39,844 bases of DNA from Pimelobacter sp. (GTDB lineage: Bacteria; Actinomycetota; Actinomycetes; Propionibacteriales; Nocardioidaceae). The notes under the pieces were generated by a model that was not told where the DNA came from, made no database searches, and worked only from the letters and a program-made list of their open reading frames with translations. The translations under genes were made by a program, and so were the position numbers. Shown here piece by piece: positions 24,628 to 32,668 of this stretch. Each line of letters begins with the position of its first letter. Positions within the stretch are counted from its first letter, which is position 1. The stretch spans positions 1 through 39,844 of the forward strand of contig NZZG01000162.1 of assembly GCA_002698575.1 (NCBI GenBank), given 5' to 3'.

Positions 24628-25791
24628 ATGACGCCACAGAGTTCCGGTGTGTTTGATCCCGTTCACCGGGTAGGCCCCGCCGTCGCGGAATCGGAGGTCA
24701 TGCGGTTGCACGGTCGGCCGCTGCCCGCGGTGGGGGCGGCGAGGGTGTACGTCTGTGGGATCACGCCCTACGACGTCACCCATCTCGGTCACGCCTCGAC
24801 GTTCGTCTGGGCCGACGTGCTCGCGGCGACCCTCGAGTCGACCGGCATCAAGGCAAACTCGTGCCGCAACATCACCGACATTGACGATGTACTCACGACG
24901 GCCGCCCGAGACCGCGGGCGCTATTTCGACGAGTTCGCGCTGACCCAGGAAGCGAAGTTCGAGCAGAGCATGCGCGCGCTGCGGGTCGCCACGCCGGCTG
25001 CTCAGCCTCGGGCGCGCCACCACATCGACGCCGTCCAACAGCTCGCGCAGGCGCTCTTGACCGTCGGTGCCGCCTACGAGCGAGACGGGACCGTCTGGTT
25101 CCGCGGATCAGCAGTACCCGAGGATGCTGACGTGCCGCGTGATCGAGCGCTCCAACTGTCGCGGGCCTACGGTGACGAACCAGACCTGATTAGCAAGGAC
25201 GACCCGTTCGACGTAGCCGTGTGGCGGCCCTCGACCCCGGAGCACCCGGCATGGCCGAGTCCGTGGGGTTGGGGTCGCCCGGGGTGGCATGCCGAGTGCG
25301 CTGCTATGGCCTTGACCGTGCACGGGGCCTCCGTGGACGTCCTCGTCGGCGGTGACGATCTCGCGTTCCCCCATCACGCCTACCAAGGCGCCATGGTAGG
25401 AGCGGCCAGCGGCGTGAGCCCGTTTGCCCGGGCGATGATGCACGTGGGGGAGGTGCGTCTCAACGGGGAGAAGATGGCCAAGTCGACGGGCAATCTCGTC
25501 TTGGTCGACAACGTGCTGGAGACGTGTGCGCCGGCCGTGCTTCGGACGCTGCTTGTCGACCGCCGATTCGGCGATCCGTGGAGCTATGAGCCGGCGAGCA
25601 TGGCTGAGGCCGAGGCCCGTCTCGAACGGCTCTACTCCGCAGCAGGTAGGAGTGGTGCCACCACGAGTGCGGTGGAGGCAGCAACGGGTCGCCTGCGCGA
25701 TGAATTGGACGTGCCGGGCGCGCTCGACGTCGCCGAGGCCGAAGGCGGGGAGGCCGCGCGCCGGATCATCGGGCTACTGCGTCTCGGCTGA
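24628..25791 (+). CDS. MshC-like cysteine ligase (mycothiol-ligase / CysRS-like)
   Basis: This 387-residue class I synthetase-like enzyme has the adenylation motif HLGH (52-55) inside YVCGITPYDVTHLGH and KMAKS (282-286). Zinc/cysteine-binding residues are C43, C224 (WHAECAAM) and H249 (FPHHAYQ). ITPYD and the loss of the fourth zinc ligand Glu of CysRS favour MshC, which joins cysteine to glucosaminyl-inositol, over a tRNA synthetase. There is no tRNA anticodon-binding domain. It is shorter than typical MshC (about 410 residues). ATG 24628 is preferred; GTG 24622 is possible. It follows cydB on the same strand and its end overlaps the sigma-factor gene's end by 18 bases. It might supply extra thiol as persulfide acceptor, which is inference. 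Confidence 0.8.
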   Translation: MTPQSSGVFDPVHRVGPAVAESEVMRLHGRPLPAVGAARVYVCGITPYDVTHLGHASTFVWADVLAATLESTGIKANSCRNITDIDDVLTTAARDRGRYFDEFALTQEAKFEQSMRALRVATPAAQPRARHHIDAVQQLAQALLTVGAAYERDGTVWFRGSAVPEDADVPRDRALQLSRAYGDEPDLISKDDPFDVAVWRPSTPEHPAWPSPWGWGRPGWHAECAAMALTVHGASVDVLVGGDDLAFPHHAYQGAMVGAASGVSPFARAMMHVGEVRLNGEKMAKSTGNLVLVDNVLETCAPAVLRTLLVDRRFGDPWSYEPASMAEAEARLERLYSAAGRSGATTSAVEAATGRLRDELDVPGALDVAEAEGGEAARRIIGLLRLG

Positions 25792-26589
25792 CGGAGCGTA
25801 GGCCTGTCTCAGCCTGCATGCGATCGCTTCCGGAACGACCGAATCGGCGTCGCGAAGCCGTGATACTCCGCGGGTCGACGCAACGATGCCGGCATACAGA
25901 GCTGGACAGGTCGGACAGTTCGCGACGTGCTTCTCGACGAGCTGTCGGTCGGGAGAGGTCAGCGAATTATCGAGGTAGTCGGAGATCATGCTGCGTGCGT
26001 CCCAGCAGTTCAGCGGCACACCTGCTCGCGCGGCGTGGCGTTCGGACCCTTGGGCGAGCGCACTGACCATCATCATTCGTCCGCGGCGGACTCGTTGTTT
26101 GGCCGCCGCAAGGCTCACGCCCTGGATGCCGGCAACTGCCGGGACGGTCATCCCCTCCATGTCGTGGAGCACGACGGCGGTCCGGTAGATCACGGGCAAC
26201 CGCAACAACGCATCACGCAGCGCAGTTGTGGTTTCAGCCCGGCTGACGACCACGGCAGCATCCACGGTGTACTCGTGATCGTGCCACTGTCGGTCCACCA
26301 GGGTTGCGAAATTATCGATCGGAATCTCGCGCACACGGCGGAAGTGATCAACGGCGGTTCGGTAGAGGATGCGGTGCAGCCAGGTCGCGAGACTGGACTC
26401 CCCCCGGAATGTGGCTAGCCTTTCCAAGGCGCGCAAGAGCGTTTGTTGCACGAGGTCCTCGGCTAACGAGTCGTCAGCAACGACGCTGCGGGCGTAGCGC
26501 AGCAGCCCGGGGAGCTCCGCTGCCAGGCTGTTCCGGAGGTCGAGTCCGGGGGGTCGAGCGTCGTCAGGGCCCAGTGTCCGCTCCGTCAG
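25774..26589 (-). CDS. ECF-type sigma factor fused to a C-terminal zinc anti-sigma domain
   Basis: The 271-residue reading has sigma region 2 at about 22-92 (AEDLVQQTLLRALERL, ATWLHRILYRTAVDHFRR) and region 4 at about 120-180 (ALLRLPVIYRTAVVLHDMEGMTVPAVAGI). A C-terminal zf-HC2/ZAS-like domain follows at about 190-245. Its zinc ligands are C195, H221, C225 and C228 (HVANCPTC), the pattern of redox-responsive RsrA-type anti-sigma factors. Sigma factor and thiol sensor are thus one chain. No ATG, GTG or TTG fits well; the most likely start is a CTG at 26589 that overlaps the stop of the upstream DUF2892 gene as CTGA. Longer frames upstream run antiphase through that gene. The start is the least certain part. 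Confidence 0.75.
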   Translation of the reverse strand: MTERTLGPDDARPPGLDLRNSLAAELPGLLRYARSVVADDSLAEDLVQQTLLRALERLATFRGESSLATWLHRILYRTAVDHFRRVREIPIDNFATLVDRQWHDHEYTVDAAVVVSRAETTTALRDALLRLPVIYRTAVVLHDMEGMTVPAVAGIQGVSLAAAKQRVRRGRMMMVSALAQGSERHAARAGVPLNCWDARSMISDYLDNSLTSPDRQLVEKHVANCPTCPALYAGIVASTRGVSRLRDADSVVPEAIACRLRQAYAPSAETQ

Positions 26590-26828
26590 TTGCCACCGCT
26601 GACTCCGGCTCGGGCTGCGTCGCTGCTTGCTGGGCAGGTCTGGACGCCGACGAGCGTGTACAGAGGACACGAGCCGACCAGTGAGGTGCCGACCATGACC
26701 GCGGCTACCACGTACAGGACGATCGGTACGAGGCCGCCGGGCCCCATGACGAGGGCAATGACGACCAGGGCAGGCGCGACGAGGAAGAGGCGCAGACGGC
26801 GGTCCAGCGTGCCCATGTTGAGCTTCAT
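26586..26828 (-). CDS. DUF2892/YgaP-type small membrane protein
   Basis: This 80-residue protein has the NMGTLDRRLRLFL opening and two membrane helices (about 14-30 and 33-50), followed by SCPLYTLVGVQTCP. This is the transmembrane domain found fused to rhodanese in YgaP and as a free partner in sulfur and metal operons. Cys53 and Cys65 lie just after the second helix. An excellent AAAGGAG precedes the ATG. It lies between the CstR-like regulator and the sigma factor, with coupled overlap into the latter. It may pass sulfur or anions across the membrane; no direct evidence is in the sequence. Confidence 0.8.
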   Translation of the reverse strand: MKLNMGTLDRRLRLFLVAPALVVIALVMGPGGLVPIVLYVVAAVMVGTSLVGSCPLYTLVGVQTCPASSDAARAGVSGGN

Positions 26829-26919
26829 GACGATCTCCTTTGAAGGACGGGATAGTGCATGGACGCTCCAGGACCCCGGATCGATACATCGACGCTAGAC
26901 ACCCGTCGTCCGAGCGGCT

Positions 26920-27183
26920 TCACGCTAGAGCGAGAAACAACTTCTCCATCTTCTTGGCATCGATGCTGTCGATGCCATCTCCTGCTTCCAGGCACTGTTG
27001 AAGACCGGTAGCGACCATGACGTAGCCGCTACGACTCAAGGCCTTGTTGACTGCGGCGAGTTGAGTGAGCACGGCGTCGCACTCGGCGCCGTCTTCAAGC
27101 ATCGCGATGACGCGGGCCAAGTGGCCGTGCGCCTTCTTCATCCGTAGCGCGATGGCTTTGGTGCTCCCGGGCTCGAGCTGCAT
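26920..27183 (-). CDS. CsoR/RcnR-family repressor of the CstR (persulfide-sensing) type
   Basis: This 87-residue all-helical regulator has C35 (GAECDAVLTQLAAV) and C64 (TGLQQCL). Copper-sensing CsoR has a His four residues before the second Cys; here that position is Gly60. Staphylococcal CstR likewise has two cysteines and no His (ENLIEC), so this protein should sense per- or polysulfides by forming Cys-Cys links, not Cu(I). The other diagnostic region, MKKAHGHLARVIAMLEDG, matches the family's first helix. An AAGGGA ribosome site precedes the ATG. Two 16-bp GC-rich palindromes lie upstream, in the gap shared with the MMPL gene. The assignment as persulfide sensor is inferred from the ligand residues and neighbours. 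Confidence 0.82.
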   Translation of the reverse strand: MQLEPGSTKAIALRMKKAHGHLARVIAMLEDGAECDAVLTQLAAVNKALSRSGYVMVATGLQQCLEAGDGIDSIDAKKMEKLFLALA

Positions 27184-27237
27184 GAGGGTCCCTTCACGTT
27201 GTGCGGGACCGACGTGGCCCGTCGGTCACAACTGTAC

Positions 27238-27253
27238 AACCCCCAGGGGGGTT
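27238..27253. promoter_or_regulatory. CsoR/CstR-type operator, copy 1
   Basis: AACCCCCAGGGGGGTT is a near-perfect palindrome of a C-run and a G-run bounded by AA/TT, the shape of CsoR-family operators. It lies 55 bases upstream of the regulator's start. Confidence 0.7.
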
Positions 27254-27271
27254 CTGTATGGTCGTCCTTAC

Positions 27272-27287
27272 AACCCCCTGGGGGGTT
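27272..27287. promoter_or_regulatory. CsoR/CstR-type operator, copy 2
   Basis: AACCCCCTGGGGGGTT repeats copy 1 with only the centre base changed. Its centre is 34 bases from that of copy 1, and it ends 19 bases before the MMPL start codon, a position that would block transcription or initiation of that unit. Confidence 0.7.
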
Positions 27288-27306
27288 CATTCGACCGAGG
27301 AGCGAC

Positions 27307-29493
27307 ATGACCACGACACATGACGATCAGGTTGCCGCCGGCACGGCCGGCCGCAGCTCGAGGCCGGACGGCGACGGCAGGCCCGGCCCACTGGGTCGAC
27401 TCGGCCTGCTGGTCGACGACCACCGGCGCCTCACGGCGATCGTCTGGCTGCTGCTGGTCGTCGGGCTCGGCGTCTTCGCCCCCCGCGTCGAGGCCGAGCT
27501 CTCCGGAGCCGGCTGGCAGGCCGACGGCTCGGAGTCGGTCGCGGTCCGCGAGGCAGCCGAGACCCACTTCGGTGGCAACGCCAGCTCGGCCATCCAGGTC
27601 GTCGTGCACAGCGAGGACGGACCGCTCACCGAGGGTCCCGGGGCCGAGGTGCTGGCCCGCGCGACCGCTCTGCTCGAGGACGACCCGCGCATCGCCGACG
27701 TCTTCCAGCCGCAGCCCGGGACGACCCTCAGCCCCGACGGGCGTACGGCGGTGCTGCTGGCCGGCGCGGGCGCCGACACCAACGAGATGGTGCGCGCGGC
27801 CGACGACCTCAAGGGACCGCTGCAGGACCTCTCGGGTGACGGCGTCGTGGTCAACCCGACCGGGGCCTCGCTGCTCTGGTCGGACTTCAACGAGGCCAAC
27901 CTCCAAGCGATGCTCAAGTCCGAGCTCTACTCCTGGCCCGTGACCCTGGCCATCCTGGTGCTCGCCTTCGGCGCCCTCGTCGCGGCCGGCCTGCCGTTGC
28001 TGCTCACGCTGTCAGGCCTGGTCGCCTCGGCCGGCTCGCTGGTCCTGATCAACATGGTCGTGCCCGTCTCCATCTGGGCGATGAACTTCGCCATGATGTT
28101 CGCCCTGGCCCTGGGCATCGACTACGCGCTCTTCCTCGTCGTGCGCTACCGCGCCGCCCGGGCGCGGGCCGGAGCCACCCCACGCAGCGCCGTCGCCGAG
28201 ACCATGGACACCGCCGGCAAGGCCGTGCTGCTCTCGGGACTCACCGTCCTGGTCTCGCTGTCCGCCGTGATGCTGGTGCCGTCGCCGTCCTTCCGCTCGA
28301 TGGCCGGCGGCATCATGCTCGCCGTCGTCTTCGTGCTCGCAGCGACCCTGACCCTGCTGCCCCTGGTGCTGCTCAAGCTCGACCTGCGCATCAACAAGCT
28401 GTCCCTGCCCTGGTCGCGCACCGCAGAGCACCGCTCACCGAAGTTCGCCGCATGGGGCGAGCTGCTCTGGAAGCGCCCGGCCGCCTTCGGGGTCGCCTCC
28501 GTCGTCGTCCTGCTCGCGCTGGCCGCCCCGATCTTCGGCCTTAACACCGCGATGCCCTCGATCAAGGTCCTGCCCGAGGAGTCGAGTGCCCGCCTGGGCT
28601 ACGACCAGGTCCAGGCGTCTTTCGGTGAAGGTGCTCCCGGCACGCTGCAGGTGGTCGTCGCCGGCACCGACGCCGAGGCCACGACCGCCGCGCTCGGCAA
28701 CGACGCCGGCATCGCCGGCGTGATGCCGCCCCAGCCCGCCTCCGACGGCACCAGCAACGTCCTCATCCAGGCCGTGCCGACCGTCGACCCCTCCGACCCC
28801 GCCCTGTCCGAGACGGTCGACCGCCTGCGGGCCGACCTGCCGGAGTCAGCCCTCGTCGGCGGCGCCGCCGTCGAGAACCTCGACCTCAAGACCCAGCTCG
28901 ACGACTCCACCCCGCTGGTCATCGGCGTGATCCTCGTCCTCGGCTTCCTGCTGCTGCTCGTCGCCCTGCAGGCCCCGCTGATCTCGCTGCTCGGCACGCT
29001 CGCCAGCCTGCTGTCGACCGCCGCGGCGTTCGGCGTCGCCCGCCTGATCTTCCAGGAGGGCATCGGGGCCGACGTCCTCGGCTTCGAGTCCCAGGGGTTC
29101 CTCGACGCCTGGGCGCCGGTCTTCTTCTTCGCGATGATCTTCGCGATCGCCATGGACTACACCGTCTTCCTCCTGGCCTCGGCCAAGGAGCACTATGAAC
29201 GCACCGGCGACCCGCGCGAGGCGATGGTCGGAGCGCTGGCCCACTCGGGCCGCGTCATCTTCGCCGCCGGCGCCGTCATGGTCGCAGTGTTCTTCACCTT
29301 CGCCCTCTCGGGCCCGCTACCACCCAAGGAGATGGGCATCATCCTCGGCATCGCGGTGCTTCTCGACGCGTTCCTGGTGCGGCTCGTGCTCCTGCCGGTG
29401 ATGCTGCGTCTCACCGGCGACGCCGCTTGGTGGACCCCGGCCTGGCTCGAACGGGTGCTGCCCCGGATCAGCTTCTCCCACGGGCACGACTGA
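27307..29493 (+). CDS. MMPL-family RND transporter
   Basis: This 728-residue transporter has two repeats. Each has a periplasmic domain after its first helix and a block of helices carrying the proton-relay Asp-Tyr pair: D272-Y273 (LGIDYALFL) and D617-Y618 (AMDYTVFLL). The protein ends with PVMLRLTGDAAWWTPAW. The ATG at 27307 is preceded by GAGGAG at four bases. It heads a unit with the 58-residue Cys-rich protein and a DUF2892 protein, divergent from the CstR-like regulator and downstream of its two operators. The substrate is unknown: other MMPL proteins move lipids or hydrophobic compounds, but regulation here suggests a role in sulfur or metal stress. Confidence 0.9.
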   Translation: MTTTHDDQVAAGTAGRSSRPDGDGRPGPLGRLGLLVDDHRRLTAIVWLLLVVGLGVFAPRVEAELSGAGWQADGSESVAVREAAETHFGGNASSAIQVVVHSEDGPLTEGPGAEVLARATALLEDDPRIADVFQPQPGTTLSPDGRTAVLLAGAGADTNEMVRAADDLKGPLQDLSGDGVVVNPTGASLLWSDFNEANLQAMLKSELYSWPVTLAILVLAFGALVAAGLPLLLTLSGLVASAGSLVLINMVVPVSIWAMNFAMMFALALGIDYALFLVVRYRAARARAGATPRSAVAETMDTAGKAVLLSGLTVLVSLSAVMLVPSPSFRSMAGGIMLAVVFVLAATLTLLPLVLLKLDLRINKLSLPWSRTAEHRSPKFAAWGELLWKRPAAFGVASVVVLLALAAPIFGLNTAMPSIKVLPEESSARLGYDQVQASFGEGAPGTLQVVVAGTDAEATTAALGNDAGIAGVMPPQPASDGTSNVLIQAVPTVDPSDPALSETVDRLRADLPESALVGGAAVENLDLKTQLDDSTPLVIGVILVLGFLLLLVALQAPLISLLGTLASLLSTAAAFGVARLIFQEGIGADVLGFESQGFLDAWAPVFFFAMIFAIAMDYTVFLLASAKEHYERTGDPREAMVGALAHSGRVIFAAGAVMVAVFFTFALSGPLPPKEMGIILGIAVLLDAFLVRLVLLPVMLRLTGDAAWWTPAWLERVLPRISFSHGHD

Positions 29494-29544
29494 TCCGCGC
29501 CTCCCCTTCACCGACATCAGACCGACGACAAGAAGGAGCACTAC

Positions 29545-29721
29545 ATGTGCCGAGCAGTGCGTTGCAAGAAATGTGGAGGGACGACGTGGTCCGGCTGCGG
29601 CCAGCACGTCGCTCAGGTCAAGGCCGGAGTGCCCGCCGACCAGTGGTGCCCCGGACACCTGAAGGACACATCGAATGGGGGTGGCTCGTCCTGGTGGTCG
29701 CGACTGACGGGGCGCGGATGA
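29545..29721 (+). CDS. Small Cys-rich (zinc-ribbon-like) protein, 58 residues
   Basis: The protein begins MCRAVRCKKCGGTTWSGCG, with Cys at 2, 7, 10 and 18 and then Cys35 and His38 (WCPGH). Small actinobacterial proteins with the pattern MCRxVxCKxCGKTTWxGCGQHVxQV are widespread, and a Zn-binding fold is likely. AAGGAG lies upstream of the ATG and the stop overlaps the next gene by ATGA, which supports real translation. Its tail after residue 40 is Gly/Ser/Trp-rich and differs from the usual short ending (RCTC). Function is unknown. Confidence 0.75.
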   Translation: MCRAVRCKKCGGTTWSGCGQHVAQVKAGVPADQWCPGHLKDTSNGGGSSWWSRLTGRG

Positions 29722-29960
29722 GCGCCAGGTTGGTCGAGGAGACCGCACCCCGCGCCGTCAACATCGACCGCGGTGTCCTGGCCCTGGCCGGCACGATGAC
29801 GCTGGTCAGCGTCGTGCTGGTCGCCCTGATGTCGCCGTGGTGGCTGCTGCTGACCGGCTTCGTCGGGCTCAACCTGCTGCAGTCGAGCCTCACCGGCTTC
29901 TGCCCCGCTGCGATCGTGCTGCGACGCCTCGGAGTACCTGGAGGCTGTGCGTTCAGATGA
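29718..29960 (+). CDS. DUF2892/YgaP-type small membrane protein (second copy)
   Basis: This 80-residue protein reads NIDRGVLALAGTMTLVSV, then SPWWLLLTGFVGLNLLQSSLTGFCPAAIVLRRLGV, the DUF2892 signature with two helices and a conserved Cys in GFCP. The ATG overlaps the Cys-rich protein's stop by four bases. With the copy at 26586 this places a DUF2892 protein on both arms of the CstR-like locus. The 119 bases that follow, up to the relaxase stop, hold no gene. Confidence 0.85.
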   Translation: MSARLVEETAPRAVNIDRGVLALAGTMTLVSVVLVALMSPWWLLLTGFVGLNLLQSSLTGFCPAAIVLRRLGVPGGCAFR

Positions 29961-30079
29961 AGCGGTTCACTCGGTCTCTTGGCTAGGTGACCTACATCCC
30001 TCCAAAGACCATCGTCGGGACTGGGGCATCGTCGTTCGCGAGCGGCTTGCGGGCTGAGCTATGCGGACGTTGCGCGAGA

Positions 30080-32668
30080 TCAGCGCTGCGGCGCACCACT
30101 CTGCGGCTGCTGTAGCGGGTTGCCGTCCTGCCACCCCCGGTCCGCACTCCTTGTTTGACTGGTCGGGCGCCCCGGGTACCCTGTCCGGTCGTCCGAGTCA
30201 ACGGGCAGCTCGAGGCGCATAACGAGCCGGTAGCGGAGGTCGCGTGCCGGGGTGTCACTCAGGGGGCCTTCTGCAAGGAGCGCTCTGGTCGCGGCGTTGA
30301 CGTCGTGGCCTTGGTCGTGGGCCTGTTGCAGCCTTGCTGCGGTGGACGGCCAGTCGCCCTGCTCCAGTAGCCGTGGGTCGAGCTCCCGCGCCAGCTCCGC
30401 CCACCGCTCGGCCGGTGTCCTTGCCGGGGTGTCAGCAGAGTCAGGTATCGCTGATGGGGCCGCAGCGGCCGCGATCCGAATTCGGACCTCGTTGCTCTTG
30501 CTCTGCTCGGCCCGTGCAGCCTTGCGCGGGTCGGTGTCCCAGGTCTTCACAGCGTTGCGCAGCTCACGTCGAGTCTCGATCTCGGAGAGCCCAAGCCGGT
30601 GTGAAACTCTTTGTGCGCTCGGCGTCCAGAGATGGCTCGGCCGCGCTGAGATGACCCGCATTGCGGCGACCCGAGCCTGATCGGGGTCGAGGTTGTCTAG
30701 CCGCTCCGTGAGCAGCCGGTCGCCGAGTGACTGGAAGGCAGGCTGACCGCTGGCCAGCGCTGTGGTGAGGGCAGCCGCACCCCGCAGGGCCAGCAAGTCC
30801 GCGGGGTCCAACTCGTCGGGAAGCTGTGCGTACCCGGGGTCGATGCCGTGCGGAGTGAGGAGCCAGAAGTCGCGTTCGGCTGCGACCTGGCCGGCCAGAT
30901 CGGGGTCGGTGGCCACGATCGGGTCGAGTCCGTTGGTGTGGTGAATGGCGGCGAGCTGGGCGGCCTGCTCCTCTGTCAGCGACGTGCCGAGCGGTGCCAC
31001 ACCGACGTACAGGCCGACGGTGCCCAGCGTGACGGCGACCGCGTCCATCGGACCCTCGACGATCACCGGTGTCGCCCCCTCGGCGATCGCCTCGGGCACC
31101 AAACCGAAGAGCTGCGCGCCCTTGTGGAACAGGGCGGTGTCGGCCGTGTTCAGGTACTTCGGTCCAGCCTCGTCGTCGTCGTCGGTCAGGTCCGGACGCC
31201 GGCGGCCGACGAACCCCAGAACCTCGGGGTGGCTGTCGGCGTTCGAGTTGTGGTGGATCACCGGGAACATGACCCGGTCGCGGAAGCGGTCGATCAGCCG
31301 ACCAGTGCGAGCGATGGTCGCGACGCCGACTGCCACCATTTCCTCGTCGCTGACGCCGTGGCGCCGCAGGTGGTCAACCAGCTTCGTCCACCCAGCCGGG
31401 GCCTGGCCGGGACGGAACCGCTGGTCACCGGCGAGGTCGTCGCCGAACCGGCCGAACAGGTAGTCGCGCCCCCACGAATCGGTGAACTGGCCCTCGAAGA
31501 ACGCCAGCGCGAGGTCGTTGACCTCGAGCATGCGCTCTCGCGGGACGGGAGAGTCGTACCACTCCTCGGCGCGGGCGTGCATGAGCCGCAGGTCGGCCTC
31601 GGTCGGCTCCAGCGGGGTGCCGCCGAGGTCACGGATGTGCGCCGCGATCGTGAGGTCGCCCTCGACGGATCGCTCCTCGTCGACGTCGACCTGGTCCTCG
31701 TCGACCTGCTCGTCGACCAGGTGGTCGTCGACCGGGTCGGGCTCGTCGGCCGGGAGCCAGTCGGCCCAGCCGGCTTCGGTGGGGTGGTCGACGAGCGTCG
31801 CGAGGTCGACCTCGACGCCCGACCAGAGGTCGGCGGGGGGCTCGTCGTAGTCGTACTCGGTGCTCTCGTCGGGAGCCGATTCCAGCGCGATCGAGGTGCG
31901 CCAGACCACCGCCTGGCACTCGTCGAACCCGTTCCAGCCGTCGCTGGGCAGCGCACGCCCGGCCCCGAGCAGTGCCTCGAGCTGCCAGCCGCGCTGCAGC
32001 CCGTGGTCGACGTTGGAGACCAGGGCAGGCCACCAGCTGCTGGCCTGGATGCTCGCGGCCCGCTCGGGACCGAACAGATCGACGAGCCGGTCGGCCCACT
32101 CGGTGGTGACGCCCTCGCCGTGGGAGTCGTCGCCGATCTGAGCGGCGACCGCTGGCGTCAGCTGGCGTGCCATGCGCCACCAAAGCGCGGCCGCGGCGTG
32201 CTCGTCGGGCAGCGCTCCGGCCGGGTGGTCGGGGTCGGCGGCGGTACGCAGCAGCTGGTGCGCGGTGACGCCGGCGCGTGACATTGCGGCCAGCCGCTCG
32301 GCCAGGAGCGGGGTGAACTCGTCGTCGCGGACCTGCGGGGCCAGGGAGTGGAGCAGGTGGCGCCACTCCTTGAGTGCGGGCGTGTGGTCTCCGGTGACGG
32401 CTCGGTTGAGGCGTCGCTGCCAGGTCGCGGCGACCTTCTGCAGCTGCGGGGCACCGGTCGGTCGGCGGTCGTCGGCGGGGACCCGCATGGCCGCGCGCCA
32501 GACCTCGACGTCGGTCACCGTGGTGTCGTCCGGGCGTAGACCGTTCTGCGTCCAGGCTGGCAGCCCACCTCGGTCCGCCTGTTCGATGGCGCGGCTGCGG
32601 ACCGCGCCGGCGATCTCCTCGACCAGCTGTGCGCGCTGGGTCAGGTAGCCGCCCCAGTGCGGGTCGAC
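30080..32668 (-). pseudogene. MobF-type relaxase C-terminus fused to DnaG/Toprim primase, 5'-truncated
   Basis: An open frame of about 860 codons has no proper start. Its first codons at the break read VDPHWGGYLTQRAQLVEEI, typical of the C-terminal third of TrwC/TraA-like relaxase-helicases, followed by VWRAAMRVPADDRRPTG. Counting from GTG 32518, a DnaG-like core occupies about 330-475 (RDYLFGRFGDDL, RFRDRVMFPV). A Toprim domain follows with E488 (VIVEGPMDAV) and D538-x-D540 (ATDPDLAG). The relaxase Tyr domain and helicase motors are missing, cut at 32668. The frame then stops at a TGA. An 812-residue primase-like protein might still be made from GTG 32518. Together with the truncated VirB4-like gene it marks the element's loss of conjugation. 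Confidence 0.7.

Larger units (their letters stand above)
4078..32668. mobile_element. Integrative/conjugative element remnant with sulfur-respiration cargo
   Basis: The left end has the tRNA-derived core and a tyrosine integrase. Conjugation genes follow (VirB4-like remnant, wall hydrolase, VirD4-like ATPase), and the MobF relaxase/primase remnant lies at the far right. The cargo between them is sulfide, persulfide and respiration genes. Both the VirB4-like gene and the relaxase are cut at their 5' ends, at opposite edges of the segment, so the element can no longer transfer itself. The right limit is set at the break between relaxase and DUF4143 fragment and is not a proven att site. Boundaries are inferred. 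Confidence 0.5.

Noticed and set aside
26590..26889. N-terminal extension of the sigma-factor frame
   Set aside because: It runs in another frame through the DUF2892 gene and resembles no sigma-factor region.
29982..29992. Short palindrome TAGGTGACCTA after the DUF2892 gene
   Set aside because: Eleven bases with no T-run and no nearby promoter; not distinguishable from chance.
30848..32281. 477-codon plus-strand frame opposite the relaxase/primase
   Set aside because: Composition is that of antisense high-GC DNA; the minus strand has recognisable primase and relaxase motifs.
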